From Gemmatimonadota bacterium (GTDB lineage Bacteria > Gemmatimonadota > Gemmatimonadetes > Gemmatimonadales > GWC2-71-9): 64,000 nucleotides of DNA. Numbering within the stretch: the stretch's first letter is position 1; every line of letters starts with the position of its first letter. The notes beneath the pieces are model-generated. The model saw nothing but the letters and a program-made list of their open reading frames with translations. It was not told where the DNA came from and did no database searches. Positions 16,511 to 25,814 of the stretch are shown in pieces. The DNA is taken from NCBI GenBank assembly GCA_029863245.1, contig JAOTVV010000002.1:1-64000 (forward strand), given 5' to 3'. The position numbers and the translations under genes were made by a program.

Positions 16511-17403
16511 CGCCGCCGTCCGCCCTCGTCGGGGCCGACGTACTGCGTCAGGTCAAACAGATCGAACTTCGCACGCGCCGGCTGGTCAACACCCTCTTTT
16601 CTGGCGAATACCGATCCGTGTTCCGGGGCCAGGGCATGGAGTTCGCCGAAGTGCGCGCCTACGAGCCCGGCGACGACTACCGGTCGATCGACTGGAACGT
16701 GTCCGCACGCATGGGCTCACCCTACGTCAAGACGTTCGTCGAGGAGAGAGAGCTCACGGTGCTGCTGATCGTGGACCGCTCGGGATCCGAGGACTTCGGT
16801 GAGCCCACCACCAAAGGCGATCGCGGGGTCGAGGTGGCTGCGGTGCTGGCCCTGGCCGCCGCGAGGCAGAACGATCGTATCGGCGCCCTGCTGTTCTCTC
16901 AGGGTGTGGACCACGTCGTGCGGCCGCGCAAAGGACGATTGCATGCACTCAGGATCATTCGCGATCTCCTGGCCTTCCGCGCGCCCGACCGCCGGACGAA
17001 CATCGCGTCGGCGTTGGTCTACGCCACCCGTCTCTTGCATCATCGCTCCATCATCGTCGTGCTCTCCGATTTCCGCGCACCCGGATGGGAGGAACCGCTT
17101 GCCCGACTGACCGGCAAACACGAGGTGGTGGCGATCACCGTTGACGACCCGCGTGAATCCCACCTCCCCATGGCAGGATGGGTGGACCTCGAGGACGCCG
17201 AAACCGGGGCGACCGCCCTGGTCGAGACATCGCATGCCCCGACCCGCCTGGCGCTGGCAATCGCCGCCGAGGAGATCCGTCTCAACCGCGCCCGCGCTTT
17301 CAAGCGTGCGCGCGTCGACCATATCGCGCTTGGCACCGATCGCCCGTATGCCGAAGCACTCCACAAGGCATTTGCGGAGCGGGCCCGCCGCCTGCGACGG
17401 TGA
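16507..17403 (+). CDS. DUF58 (VWA-like) protein
   Basis: The 298-residue protein has the DUF58 hallmark EYRSVFRGQGMEFAEVRAYEPGDDYRSIDWNVSARMGSPYVK (about 38-80) followed by a VWA-like domain with LLIVDRSGSEDFG, a degenerate MIDAS site (DRSGS fits DxSxS). It is cytosolic or peripheral, without membrane helices, and is the usual partner of MoxR ATPases. It is coupled to moxR (ATGA overlap) and to the next gene (TGATG). Confidence 0.92.
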   Translation: MTPPSALVGADVLRQVKQIELRTRRLVNTLFSGEYRSVFRGQGMEFAEVRAYEPGDDYRSIDWNVSARMGSPYVKTFVEERELTVLLIVDRSGSEDFGEPTTKGDRGVEVAAVLALAAARQNDRIGALLFSQGVDHVVRPRKGRLHALRIIRDLLAFRAPDRRTNIASALVYATRLLHHRSIIVVLSDFRAPGWEEPLARLTGKHEVVAITVDDPRESHLPMAGWVDLEDAETGATALVETSHAPTRLALAIAAEEIRLNRARAFKRARVDHIALGTDRPYAEALHKAFAERARRLRR

Positions 17404-18230
17404 TGCTTCCGGTCCTGCTCCTGGTGATCCAGGCGTCGGCCTGGACGGTGATGCCCACCCAGCCCACCGTGGGCGATACCGTGGTCATCAGCCGACGCGT
17501 GAGCGTGGCGGCAGGCACCGGCGCCCAGGTCCCGCCGCTGGAATCGAGCGCGCTCCTCACTCCGCTCGCTCCGCCGCGCTGGTCGGTCTCGGAAGGCAGC
17601 CTCGAGGTCGCGTACACGGTGGCACTGTTCGAATCCGGTCGGCACACCATCAGCATGCCCGATGTGGTCCTCGTGGATGCGGCCGGCCGGCGGCAGGTCC
17701 TCGGTAGCGGGACGGTCGTCGTCGACGTGGCGTCCGTGCTCGTGGAACCCGAGACAGCCGAGCCCAGGCCGTCGCTCGGACCCCTCGCACACACCCGCGT
17801 GACGCTGATCCCGCTGATCGCATCGGTGCTCATCGTGCTTGCGGCTCTCATCATGTGGGGAGGTGTACGCCGCAGAACCAACGCGCGGCCGTTGCCGTTC
17901 GGCGTGGAAGGCGAGGCGGTAGCCCCAGCCATCGACGCTTGGGTGGCCGCGGGTGAGTCGCGGGCGGTCGCTGCGGTCGTGGCCAACCGGCTGCGGGACG
18001 CACTCGCCCGGCTGATCCCCGAGGCGGGTCGGCATCTTCATGCGGGAGAGTGCATTCGCGTCGTGGAGGAGCGAAGCCTCGGCGAGGTCGGGCGTGAGTT
18101 GGCCGACGTGATCCGTGCCCTGGAGCGCGCGCGGTTCTCTCCGGCTGCACCGGCCGACGTACTCGAAGTGGTGGACGATGCCGAGCGCGTGCTGCGGGCG
18201 CTGCAATCGGCAGTGGCGCCGAGGTCGTGA
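17403..18230 (+). CDS. Membrane-anchored protein of the Bat operon
   Basis: ATG 17403 lies in a TGATG junction. The 275-residue protein begins with a hydrophobic export signal (MLPVLLLVIQASAW), then a beta-rich extracytoplasmic domain with BatD-like opening (TVMPTQPTVGDTVVISRRVSV), a membrane helix near residues 135-155 (LIPLIASVLIVLAALIMWGG) and a cytosolic helical tail of ~115 residues (NRLRDALARLIPEAGRHLHAGECIRVVEE). The layout resembles a shortened BatD. Its place between DUF58 and batA is consistent with a role in the same complex. I do not recognise a named family. Confidence 0.7.
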   Translation: MLPVLLLVIQASAWTVMPTQPTVGDTVVISRRVSVAAGTGAQVPPLESSALLTPLAPPRWSVSEGSLEVAYTVALFESGRHTISMPDVVLVDAAGRRQVLGSGTVVVDVASVLVEPETAEPRPSLGPLAHTRVTLIPLIASVLIVLAALIMWGGVRRRTNARPLPFGVEGEAVAPAIDAWVAAGESRAVAAVVANRLRDALARLIPEAGRHLHAGECIRVVEERSLGEVGRELADVIRALERARFSPAAPADVLEVVDDAERVLRALQSAVAPRS

Positions 18231-19207
18231 TGTTCGCCAGGCCCCTCCTCCTCCTGCTGCTTGCGGCGATTCCCGTGTGGTGGTGGCTCCGCAGCAGGCG
18301 GCGTCAGCCAAGCGTGCCGTACAGTGACGTGACCCAGGTGACACAGATCGGATCACGGCGACGCTGGCTGGCGGAGCTGCCGGTGGGCCTCCGTTCGCTG
18401 GCTCTCGGGGCGTGGATCATCGCGGCCGCAGGGCCGCGAGCCGGTGATGCCGCCGACGAAACGACCAGCGCGGGGATCGACATCGTGATGGCGGTGGACA
18501 TCTCGAGCAGCATGTTGGCGGAGGACTTCCTGCCATCGAATCGTCTCGATGTGGCCAAGGAGCAATCTGTGGCCTTCATCGACGGCCGGACGTTCGATCA
18601 GATCGGGCTGGTCGTCTTCGCCGGCGAGGCGCTCACCCGCGTGCCGATCACTGTCGACTACGACGTGCTGCGGGCCGCCGTGCGGAGCGTCGGTGTCGGG
18701 GAACTGGAAGACGGGACGGCGATCGGGACGGCCATCGCGACTGCCGCCAACCGACTCAGGCGCTCACCTGGAGCGTCCAAGGTCATGGTCCTCCTGACAG
18801 ACGGGGAGAACACCCGTGGGGTCCTGGATCCACGGACGGCCGCCGAAGCAGCGGCCGCATTCGGGATTCGGATCTACACCATCGGCGTCGGCACCGAGGG
18901 TGAGGCCCGCATGCCGATCGGACGGGGAGTCCAAGGCCAGCTCCGCTATCAGACCCTGCCGGTGCGACTCGATGAGCCGCTGCTCCGAGATATCGCGCAG
19001 CTCACGGGAGGACGGTACTTCCGGGCGACCGATCCGGAGGCGTTGAGCCGCATCTTTGGGCAGATCGACCGTCTCGAGAAGACACCGGTGGTCGTGACCC
19101 GCTACGCCCACTTCGAGGAGGGCTTCCGGTTGCCCCTCCTCGTCGGGCTCGGAGCGCTGACGCTCGAGCTGCTCGTGGCCGCCACGGTCGTCGTGAGAGT
19201 ACCGTGA
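18230..19207 (+). CDS. BatA-like VWA-domain membrane protein
   Basis: The 325-residue protein has an N-terminal helix (LLLLLLAAIPVWWWL), a second helix (GLRSLALGAWIIAAAGP), a VWA domain with intact MIDAS DISSS (D90) and TDGENTRG, and a C-terminal helix (LPLLVGLGALTLELLVAATVVV). This is the BatA architecture: a periplasm-facing VWA domain between membrane anchors. Bat proteins are linked to aerotolerance in Bacteroides and Leptospira, mechanism unclear. The start is taken at ATG in the TGATG overlap; GTG one codon earlier is possible. It overlaps the next gene by 4 nt. Confidence 0.9.
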   Translation: MFARPLLLLLLAAIPVWWWLRSRRRQPSVPYSDVTQVTQIGSRRRWLAELPVGLRSLALGAWIIAAAGPRAGDAADETTSAGIDIVMAVDISSSMLAEDFLPSNRLDVAKEQSVAFIDGRTFDQIGLVVFAGEALTRVPITVDYDVLRAAVRSVGVGELEDGTAIGTAIATAANRLRRSPGASKVMVLLTDGENTRGVLDPRTAAEAAAAFGIRIYTIGVGTEGEARMPIGRGVQGQLRYQTLPVRLDEPLLRDIAQLTGGRYFRATDPEALSRIFGQIDRLEKTPVVVTRYAHFEEGFRLPLLVGLGALTLELLVAATVVVRVP

Positions 19208-20823
19208 TTCGCTTTGACGACGCGCTGATCCTGTGGCTGGCCCCGCTGGGTGCCGTATTGGTCCTCGGGCTCGCGATCTGGGCGCGAGCGGTCCGCGTTC
19301 GCCACGCTCGACGTTGGTCTCGAACGCTGTGGCGCCGGTCCGCCCGCGTGGGGCGGTACGGAGCCGTGCTGCTCGCGCTCGCCGCGGGAACGGTGGTGAT
19401 CGGTGTGGCCGGACCGCGCTGGGGAACCCGGATCGTCACGACGGAGTCGAAGGCGCTCAACGTTGTGCTGGCGGTCGACGTGTCCCGCTCGATGCTTGCC
19501 GAAGACATGAGTCCGTCCCGAATGGAGCGCGCGAAGGAACAGGCTCGCCGCCTCGTGTACCAACTTCGCGGGGATCGGATTGGTCTGGTCGCGTTCGCCG
19601 GTCAGAGCTTTATTCTCTCCCCGCTCACGGTCGACGCCGGAGCGCTCAATCTGCTGATCGATGCGCTCGATCCCGATCTCACGAGTGCAGGCGGTACCGA
19701 CCTCGGCCGCGTCCTGGTACAAGGCCGCGACCTGCTCTTTCCTGGCGAGCCGGTGGCGGATCGCGTGCTCATTGTCTTCACCGACGGAGAGGCACACGAT
19801 TCCCTGCCAGCCGTCCGCTCGGCGGCCCAACGTCTGCGGCGGGACGGCGTGCGACTGGTGCTCGTGGCTCAGGGTGGCGAAGAGCCCGTGACCATCCCCG
19901 TGAGAGATGCGGACGGTACGCTGGTCGGTCCGCAGCGAGATCCGGCTGGCGAGATCGTTCGGACCTCACGCCGGAGCGATCTATTGGACGCAATCGCCGA
20001 TGAGGCGCACGGCGTCGTCGTTCCCGCCGAACTCGGAGATCAGGCCGGCGCCGTCCGAGACTTGATCGAGGGCTACAAGCGGTCACCGCAGGCGACATCC
20101 ACGGCGGATCAAGACATCTCCCGCGCGTGGATCCTGGCGCTCGTTGCCGCGGTCTTGCTCTTCGGGCACACGGTCACCAGACGCTCGATGGCCTTGGCCG
20201 CCCTGCTACTCAGCGTGGGCGGGGGGCGCCAGCTCGTGGCTCAGGGGCCCGTCAATGCGGCCGACCAAGCGTGGAGCGACGGGGACGCCAGGCGCGCGGC
20301 CGAGTTATACCTGGAGCAGGTACGGTCGGGCGAAGGTGGTGAGCGGGCGTGGTTCAATCTCGGGACGGCGGCGATGGCGCTCGGCGACACCGCGACGGCG
20401 AATCAGGCGCTCGATCGGGTTGCACGGTCCTTGGATCCCGATCTCCGCTTCCGGGCGCTGTACAATCTGGGACTGCTCGCACTGCGCTCGGGACTTCGCG
20501 ATCCGGCCGCCAGAGAGGAACAGATGGCCATCGCACGGCAGCGATACCGGGAGGCGCTGCTGCTCAGGCCCCATGACCGGGATGCGAAGTGGAATCTCGA
20601 ACTGGCTGTGCGGATGACCCCCCCACCCTCCGCCGGCGGTGGATCGGGACCGACCAGCGGGGGGGGTGGTGGTGGGGAGGCGGACGAGACGCCGGCGGCG
20701 CTCTCTCCCGGTCAAGCGGAACAGATCCTCAATTCGATGGCCGAGGAAGAACGGCGCACGATCCTCGATCGCAATCGGCGACGGCAGCAGGGACGCGAGG
20801 TGCGTGGATGGCGGGACTGGTAG
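19204..20823 (+). CDS. BatB-BatC-like fusion: VWA domain plus TPR
   Basis: The 539-residue protein combines BatB (two N-terminal helices, a VWA domain with MIDAS DVSRS at D92 and TDGEAHDS, then a helix around residue 310, ISRAWILALVAAVLLFGHTV) with a BatC-like tail: an Ala-rich exported segment and TPRs (AELYLEQVRSGEGGERAWFNLGTAAMALGD; YREALLLRPHDRDAKWNLELAVRM) and a Gly-rich low-complexity stretch before ASGQAEQ-like text (LSPGQAEQILNSMAEEER). BatB and BatC are separate genes in Bacteroides; here they are one frame. The next gene overlaps by 16 nt. Confidence 0.85.
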   Translation: MIRFDDALILWLAPLGAVLVLGLAIWARAVRVRHARRWSRTLWRRSARVGRYGAVLLALAAGTVVIGVAGPRWGTRIVTTESKALNVVLAVDVSRSMLAEDMSPSRMERAKEQARRLVYQLRGDRIGLVAFAGQSFILSPLTVDAGALNLLIDALDPDLTSAGGTDLGRVLVQGRDLLFPGEPVADRVLIVFTDGEAHDSLPAVRSAAQRLRRDGVRLVLVAQGGEEPVTIPVRDADGTLVGPQRDPAGEIVRTSRRSDLLDAIADEAHGVVVPAELGDQAGAVRDLIEGYKRSPQATSTADQDISRAWILALVAAVLLFGHTVTRRSMALAALLLSVGGGRQLVAQGPVNAADQAWSDGDARRAAELYLEQVRSGEGGERAWFNLGTAAMALGDTATANQALDRVARSLDPDLRFRALYNLGLLALRSGLRDPAAREEQMAIARQRYREALLLRPHDRDAKWNLELAVRMTPPPSAGGGSGPTSGGGGGGEADETPAALSPGQAEQILNSMAEEERRTILDRNRRRQQGREVRGWRDW

Positions 20824-23162
20824 GCGCCGTCCTGCTTGCGGTTCTGGCGCAAGCCCAGCTCCCCACGGTTTCGGTTGCTGTGGACCGTCTCACGCTCGAC
20901 GTCGGCGAGACCCTTGTGGTCATGATCACGGCCGCCGGGGTGGCGGGCGCACCATTGGAGATCGCCGAAGCTGGGCTGGACGGATTCTCGGTGGTGAATC
21001 GCCGGGACCGGACGCGGGTGACGACCGAGCAGGGCATCGCGGTGCGCACGACCGTCCGGGAGTTGACGCTGCGCGCAGAGCGGTCTGGCTCTCACCCCCT
21101 CGGTCCATTCCGTGTGTCGCAGCTCGGCGACAGTGCCGCCACGGATCCGTTGGTGATCCAGGTTGCCGGTCCCGCAGCCCCTTCGACTGCCTCGTTGTCA
21201 CAGCGTGTACGCTCGCTGGTCGACCGCGTGCCGCCGCCGGCGCTGTCCGATTCGGAGGACGTCGGCCTCACCGTGACCGTCGTTCCAGATTCGGCACAGG
21301 TGGGACAGCAGATCGACGTCCTGATCGTTGCCTGGTTCCCGAGATCGATTCGGAATCGCTTACGGTCTCCCCCGATCCTGCGTGCCCCGAACGTTCGCGG
21401 CTCCTGGACGTATCCCGAAACCGACCCGGCAGCCGTCGTCGCTGGTCGCCGCGTCGGGCGGGCGATCTACGATCTGTTCGTGGTGCACCAAGTGGTATTC
21501 CCGCTCACACCGGGCGCACTGCTGGTGGAACCGGCCGTGGGTGCCTATTCGCTGCCAATATCGGGCTCGTTCCTAGCTCGTGAGCTTCGTCAGGAGGAGC
21601 GGACCGAGGCCGTGACCGTGCCTGTGGCCCCGCTGCCGTCGCCACCGGCGGGAGTGACGTTTACGGGCGCCGTGGGTCGAGACCTCACGGTCCGCGCAAC
21701 CGCATCGAGCAGAGAGGTCCGGCTCGGTGATGCAGCGACGGTGATCGTGGAGGTGGAGGGGATTGGAAACGTGTCGCTGTGGCCGGAGCCGGAGCTTCGA
21801 TGGCCCGCGGGCGTCCAGGCCTACCAACAACGCGTCACGATCGAGCCTCGTTCAACGGACGGCATCATCGGCGGGACCAAGCGCTATGACTACCTGATCG
21901 TTCCCGACTCCGCCGGCGTACACCGTCTTCAGGCTCCCAGCCTGACCTACTGGGATAGTGCCCAACGACGTTTCCGCACGGTCACGGCAGAGGCTATTGA
22001 GTTTGTGGTGCCGGGTGGTGCAGGACGGGTGGCGCCGGTCCGCGTGGTCCCAGCTCTCATGCGGCCACCGCGCGTGCCCTCGGTCGACAGGCTTGTCCGC
22101 GCGGTACCGTGGTGGGCATGGGGTGTCCTCATGGTGCTCCCACCGCTGCTCCTGCTCGGGCGGCTTCGCGCCGCGCGCGAGAAGGCCCGGAGTCTGTGGC
22201 CGCGGCGAACCCGGGAGCCATCTGCCGGTAGCCTCGTGACGCTCGAAGCCGATCTGCGGTCGGCCCTGGCAACGCTGGTTCCCGACGCTCATCTGCGAGG
22301 GGGAGACGACCTGGCCGCGGCCTTGCGTGCCGCGGGCACGGAGGACTCCCTCGCGGCGCATGCGGCTCGGCTCCGGGACCGACTGCGGCTCGCGCTGTAC
22401 GGCCCGGACGGGACGCCCGACGCGGACGAGCTCCAGGCCGAAGCACACGAGGTTGTTCGAGCCCTTGCCGGGGAATCACGGGCTCCCCGCGCCGTGCTGA
22501 TTGGCATCGGTGTCATGCTCCTGCTGCTCGCGGCCCCGGCACCGCCGCTCGCCGCCCAGGCGCCAGAGCAGCTGTGGGAAACGGGAGCGGTGCGAGTCGT
22601 CGTCGACAGCTTTGCTGGGCGAACCCGCACGGAGCCCGGTGTGGCGGCGCACTGGTTCAATCTCGGCACGGCATGGGGCCGTCTCGGGGAAGAGGCGCGC
22701 GCCCGCGCGGCCTGGCACCGGGCCGCGCGGTTGGCACCGCGCAACGACCGCATCCAGGAAGCCCTCGCCTCGTTGCCGCCGACCGACTCCTACACACGGG
22801 CGTATCTCTGGACGTCGATCGTGACGCCGGCCGAAGCGCTGGTGGTGGCTGGTACCTGCTGGCTACTCGCGTGGCTCCTGTTGGCTGTGCGGGGCCGACG
22901 CCGCTACGGGATCGTGCTTTTGGCGATCGCGGCACTGGCAGCAGGGTATGGGCTGTATGCCGAGACCAGGTACCGGGAGCCGGTGGCGTTTGTCCTTCAG
23001 GAGACACCGCTGCGCGCCGCTCCCTACGGGCCCGCAGCAGCCAACATGGAGCTGCTGCCGGGGCTCGCGGTACGGGTTTGGCGATCACGCGGCGCATGGC
23101 AGCTTGTGGAGCACGGGGGCGCGCGCGGATGGGTGCTGCGCTGGGAGGTGGTGAGGCTCTGA
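20808..23162 (+). CDS. BatD-BatE-like fusion: oxygen-tolerance protein with TPR and SH3-like end
   Basis: ATG 20808 gives a signal peptide (MAGLVGAVLLAVLAQAQ) directly followed by BatD text (PTVSVAVDRLTLDVGETLVVMITAAG). Residues ~20-450 are BatD beta-sandwich repeats; a helix lies at about 432-450 (VPWWAWGVLMVLPPLLLLG). A cytosolic part follows, then a second hydrophobic segment (VLIGIGVMLLLLAAPAPPLAAQA) and a TPR (AHWFNLGTAWGRLGEEARARAAWHRAARLAPRN), two helices and a C-terminal SH3-like domain (TPLRAAPYGPAAANMELLPG ... GWVLRWEVV). TPR plus SH3 is the BatE layout. The 784 residues thus look like BatD joined to BatE. A far-upstream in-frame start is rejected because it would run through batBC. 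Confidence 0.85.
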   Translation: MAGLVGAVLLAVLAQAQLPTVSVAVDRLTLDVGETLVVMITAAGVAGAPLEIAEAGLDGFSVVNRRDRTRVTTEQGIAVRTTVRELTLRAERSGSHPLGPFRVSQLGDSAATDPLVIQVAGPAAPSTASLSQRVRSLVDRVPPPALSDSEDVGLTVTVVPDSAQVGQQIDVLIVAWFPRSIRNRLRSPPILRAPNVRGSWTYPETDPAAVVAGRRVGRAIYDLFVVHQVVFPLTPGALLVEPAVGAYSLPISGSFLARELRQEERTEAVTVPVAPLPSPPAGVTFTGAVGRDLTVRATASSREVRLGDAATVIVEVEGIGNVSLWPEPELRWPAGVQAYQQRVTIEPRSTDGIIGGTKRYDYLIVPDSAGVHRLQAPSLTYWDSAQRRFRTVTAEAIEFVVPGGAGRVAPVRVVPALMRPPRVPSVDRLVRAVPWWAWGVLMVLPPLLLLGRLRAAREKARSLWPRRTREPSAGSLVTLEADLRSALATLVPDAHLRGGDDLAAALRAAGTEDSLAAHAARLRDRLRLALYGPDGTPDADELQAEAHEVVRALAGESRAPRAVLIGIGVMLLLLAAPAPPLAAQAPEQLWETGAVRVVVDSFAGRTRTEPGVAAHWFNLGTAWGRLGEEARARAAWHRAARLAPRNDRIQEALASLPPTDSYTRAYLWTSIVTPAEALVVAGTCWLLAWLLLAVRGRRRYGIVLLAIAALAAGYGLYAETRYREPVAFVLQETPLRAAPYGPAAANMELLPGLAVRVWRSRGAWQLVEHGGARGWVLRWEVVRL

Positions 23163-24904
23163 TGGGACGGATCCTCGTTCTTCCCAGCACCGTGACCGAT
23201 CAAATCGCCGCCGGCGAGGTCGTGGAACGACCGGCCTCGGTCGTAAAGGAACTGGTCGAGAACGCCTTGGACGCCGGCGCGACGACCATAACGGTCGAGC
23301 TCGAAGACGGCGGTAAGGAACTCATCCGGGTAAGCGATGACGGGATCGGCATGGATCGGGAGGACGCGCTGCTGGCGGTAGAGCGGCACGCCACCAGCAA
23401 GATCCGGTCGACGACGGACCTGATCGGCGTTCCGACATACGGATTCCGCGGCGAGGCGCTCTCCTCGGTCGCCTCCGTGAGCCGGTTCGAAATGGAAACG
23501 GCGCCGGAGGGAGGCACACCCGAGGGGAGCGGGGAGGGAACGAGAGTCCGTGTGCGGGCAGGGCGCTTGGAAGGCTCGGAGACCATCTCGCGAACAGGCG
23601 GAACGACCGTGACGGTGCGGCGGCTGTTCGCCAACGTTCCTGCCAGGCGGAAGTTCTTACGAGCGGCGCGGAGCGAGACCCGAGCCGTAACCGAAGCGAT
23701 CGGCCTCTTGGCTTTGGCCAAGCTCGATGTGGCGTTCACCGTCATGAGCGACGGGCGCACATTGCTCGACGCGCCGCGGGTTGCCAATCCCGGCCAACGC
23801 ATCGCCGACCTATTCGGTCGGGCCCTCGCCGCACAGCTCGTCCCGGTCGAGTTCCACGAGGGCTACATCACCGTCCGCGGGTTCGTGCAACGGCCGGCCG
23901 AAGCGCGCGCTGCCGGACGGCGCGCGTGCCTGTTTGTGAACGGACGCCCGTTTCGGGATCCGTTTCTGGTGCGTGCTGCGGAGGGAGGGTTCCGCGCAAC
24001 AATCGCTCCGGGCATGCGGCCGTCGATGATTCTCTCTATTCTGGTTCCTGGCGATCGGGTCGATGTCAACGCGCACCCGACCAAGCTGGAAGTCCGGTTT
24101 CGCGACAAGATGCTCGTGGAGAGGGCGGTGGAGGAGGCCGTGCGTGCCAGCCTCGGCTCGCTCACCGCAGCCGCGACGGTGCAGGGTCCCGGTGACTCGT
24201 CGGCCGGTGATTGGCAGGGAGATGGCGGGTCGACGAGCGGGGGGGCGGCACCCGATCGAGCCGGTGACGGGGCGATGGCCCTGACCGGTTCGTTGTTCCA
24301 GAGTGAGGCGGGTGGCTCACTGGACGTGGCCAACGGGACTCGCGCCATCCTTCAGGTGTTCGACACCTTTATCGTATTCGAGACACCGGCCGGGCTCACC
24401 ATCGTCGATCAGCATTCGGCCCACGAGCGCATTCTGTACGAGCAGGCCATGGCACACCTCGAGGGGCGAGGGGCCGCCGGCCAACGTTTGCTCCTACCCC
24501 TGACGCTCGATCTGGCCAGGGAGGAGCTGGATGCGGTGGAACAGCACGGGGCGCTACTCTCTGCCGTGGGGTTCGAAGTCGAGCCGTTCGGCGGGGCCTC
24601 GGTGGTGGTGCACGCGGTGCCGAACCCCCATCCCAGGTTCGATGCCCGACGCTGCTTCGAAGAGCTCGTGGCGGATTTGGCCCGAGACAGGTCGAGCGGT
24701 CTCCCGAATCGGATGGAGCGGTTCGCCGCGAACTACGGGTGTCGCGCCGCGGTCAAGGCCGGACATCGGCTCGAGCCAGTGGAGATGCGCGATCTTCTGC
24801 GACGGCTCTTCGCGTGTAAACTCCCGCCCCACGACGTTCACGGTCGGCCCACCATCGTACAGCTCCCCAAGAGCGAACTGGAACGGCGCTTTGGCCGTGC
24901 CTAA
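23162..24904 (+). CDS. mutL: DNA mismatch repair protein MutL (endonuclease type)
   Basis: The 580-residue protein starts at the ATG of a TGATG junction (MGRILVLPSTVTDQIAAGEVVERP). The GHKL ATPase motifs are intact: VKELVENALDAGAT, VSDDGIGM, TYGFRGEALSSV and the transducer FVNGRPFRDP / DVNAHPTKLEVRF. After a Gly/Ser-rich linker (~345-390) the C-terminal domain holds DQHSAHERILYE, matching DQHA(x)2E(x)4E with Ser for Ala, and PPHDVHGRPT. This is the nicking MutL type found in bacteria without MutH. It overlaps miaA by 8 nt. Confidence 0.95.
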   Translation: MGRILVLPSTVTDQIAAGEVVERPASVVKELVENALDAGATTITVELEDGGKELIRVSDDGIGMDREDALLAVERHATSKIRSTTDLIGVPTYGFRGEALSSVASVSRFEMETAPEGGTPEGSGEGTRVRVRAGRLEGSETISRTGGTTVTVRRLFANVPARRKFLRAARSETRAVTEAIGLLALAKLDVAFTVMSDGRTLLDAPRVANPGQRIADLFGRALAAQLVPVEFHEGYITVRGFVQRPAEARAAGRRACLFVNGRPFRDPFLVRAAEGGFRATIAPGMRPSMILSILVPGDRVDVNAHPTKLEVRFRDKMLVERAVEEAVRASLGSLTAAATVQGPGDSSAGDWQGDGGSTSGGAAPDRAGDGAMALTGSLFQSEAGGSLDVANGTRAILQVFDTFIVFETPAGLTIVDQHSAHERILYEQAMAHLEGRGAAGQRLLLPLTLDLAREELDAVEQHGALLSAVGFEVEPFGGASVVVHAVPNPHPRFDARRCFEELVADLARDRSSGLPNRMERFAANYGCRAAVKAGHRLEPVEMRDLLRRLFACKLPPHDVHGRPTIVQLPKSELERRFGRA

Positions 24905-25814
24905 GCCTCTCGTGCCCGTGATTGTCGGATCGACGGCCGTCGGCAAGACGGCGTTGGCCATGGCGCTCCGACATCATTGGTCGCTGGTAGTCATTTCTGC
25001 GGACTCGCGGCAGGTCTACCGCCGGCTCAACATCGGTACCGCCAAGCCCAGCGATGAGGAGCGCCGGCTCGTGCCGCATCTCGGTCTCGACATCATCGAA
25101 CCAGGAGAGCGATACAGTGCTGGGCGTTTCGCGCGGGACGCTGCGGCCTGGCTCGGCGAGGTGCCAGCGGAACACCAGCCGGTCGTAGTGGGGGGAACCG
25201 GATTCTATATCCGCGCGTTGGCCGACGGGCTCTTCCGCGAGCCCCCCATCGACGGTGCACGCCGTGACCGGTTGCGGCAGTGGGCGCGGTCTGCCTCCGA
25301 GCTCGGCGTGTGGGCGGCGCGGCTCGATCCCGGATACCGGGGAGGTGGGAGGCAGCGAGCAGCGCGTGCGGTTGAGGTTGGGTTGCTCACCGGACGACCG
25401 CTCTCGTGGTGGCAGGCCCAGGCAAAGGCACAAGGGATCATGCGCCCGTGGTACGTGCGCCTGACGCTCCCGCGGGCCGTCTTGCGGCGTCGCATCGACG
25501 GGAGAGTGAAGCGCATGCTCCGCGAAGGCCTGATCGAGGAGGTACGGGGACTGCTCGCCGATGGAGTGCCTTCTGACGCCCCGGGCTTGGACGGTGTGGG
25601 GTACCGCGAGGTGGTGCAGCACCTTCGGGGCGACCTCAGTCGTGAGGCGCTGCCAGATGCGATCGCGACTGCCACACGCCGCTACGCCAAGCGCCAGGAG
25701 ACGTGGTTCCGACACCAACTCATCGGGCACGCCGTAATTACTTTGGATGCTACCGACGATTCAGAGCTCCTCGCATCGCGCGTGGCCGAGCTCTGGGAGG
25801 AGCGACGAACCTAG
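24897..25814 (+). CDS. miaA: tRNA dimethylallyltransferase
   Basis: This enzyme adds dimethylallyl to N6 of A37 in tRNAs reading UNN codons. The 305-residue protein has the P-loop GSTAVGKT (usually GPTAVGKT), the signature ISADSRQVYRRLNIGTAKPS, PVVVGGTGFYIRALADGLF and the C-terminal zinc-free RYAKRQETWFRH. The GTG start at 24897 (VPKPLVPVIVGS) lies within the end of mutL, the common mutL-miaA coupling; an upstream in-frame start would overlap mutL by hundreds of bases. Confidence 0.94.
   Translation: MPKPLVPVIVGSTAVGKTALAMALRHHWSLVVISADSRQVYRRLNIGTAKPSDEERRLVPHLGLDIIEPGERYSAGRFARDAAAWLGEVPAEHQPVVVGGTGFYIRALADGLFREPPIDGARRDRLRQWARSASELGVWAARLDPGYRGGGRQRAARAVEVGLLTGRPLSWWQAQAKAQGIMRPWYVRLTLPRAVLRRRIDGRVKRMLREGLIEEVRGLLADGVPSDAPGLDGVGYREVVQHLRGDLSREALPDAIATATRRYAKRQETWFRHQLIGHAVITLDATDDSELLASRVAELWEERRT

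Noticed and set aside
22574-23161. In-frame upstream extension of mutL
   Set aside because: It lies wholly inside the BatD-BatE gene in another frame and lacks MutL similarity; MutL begins at MGRILVLPSTV (23162).
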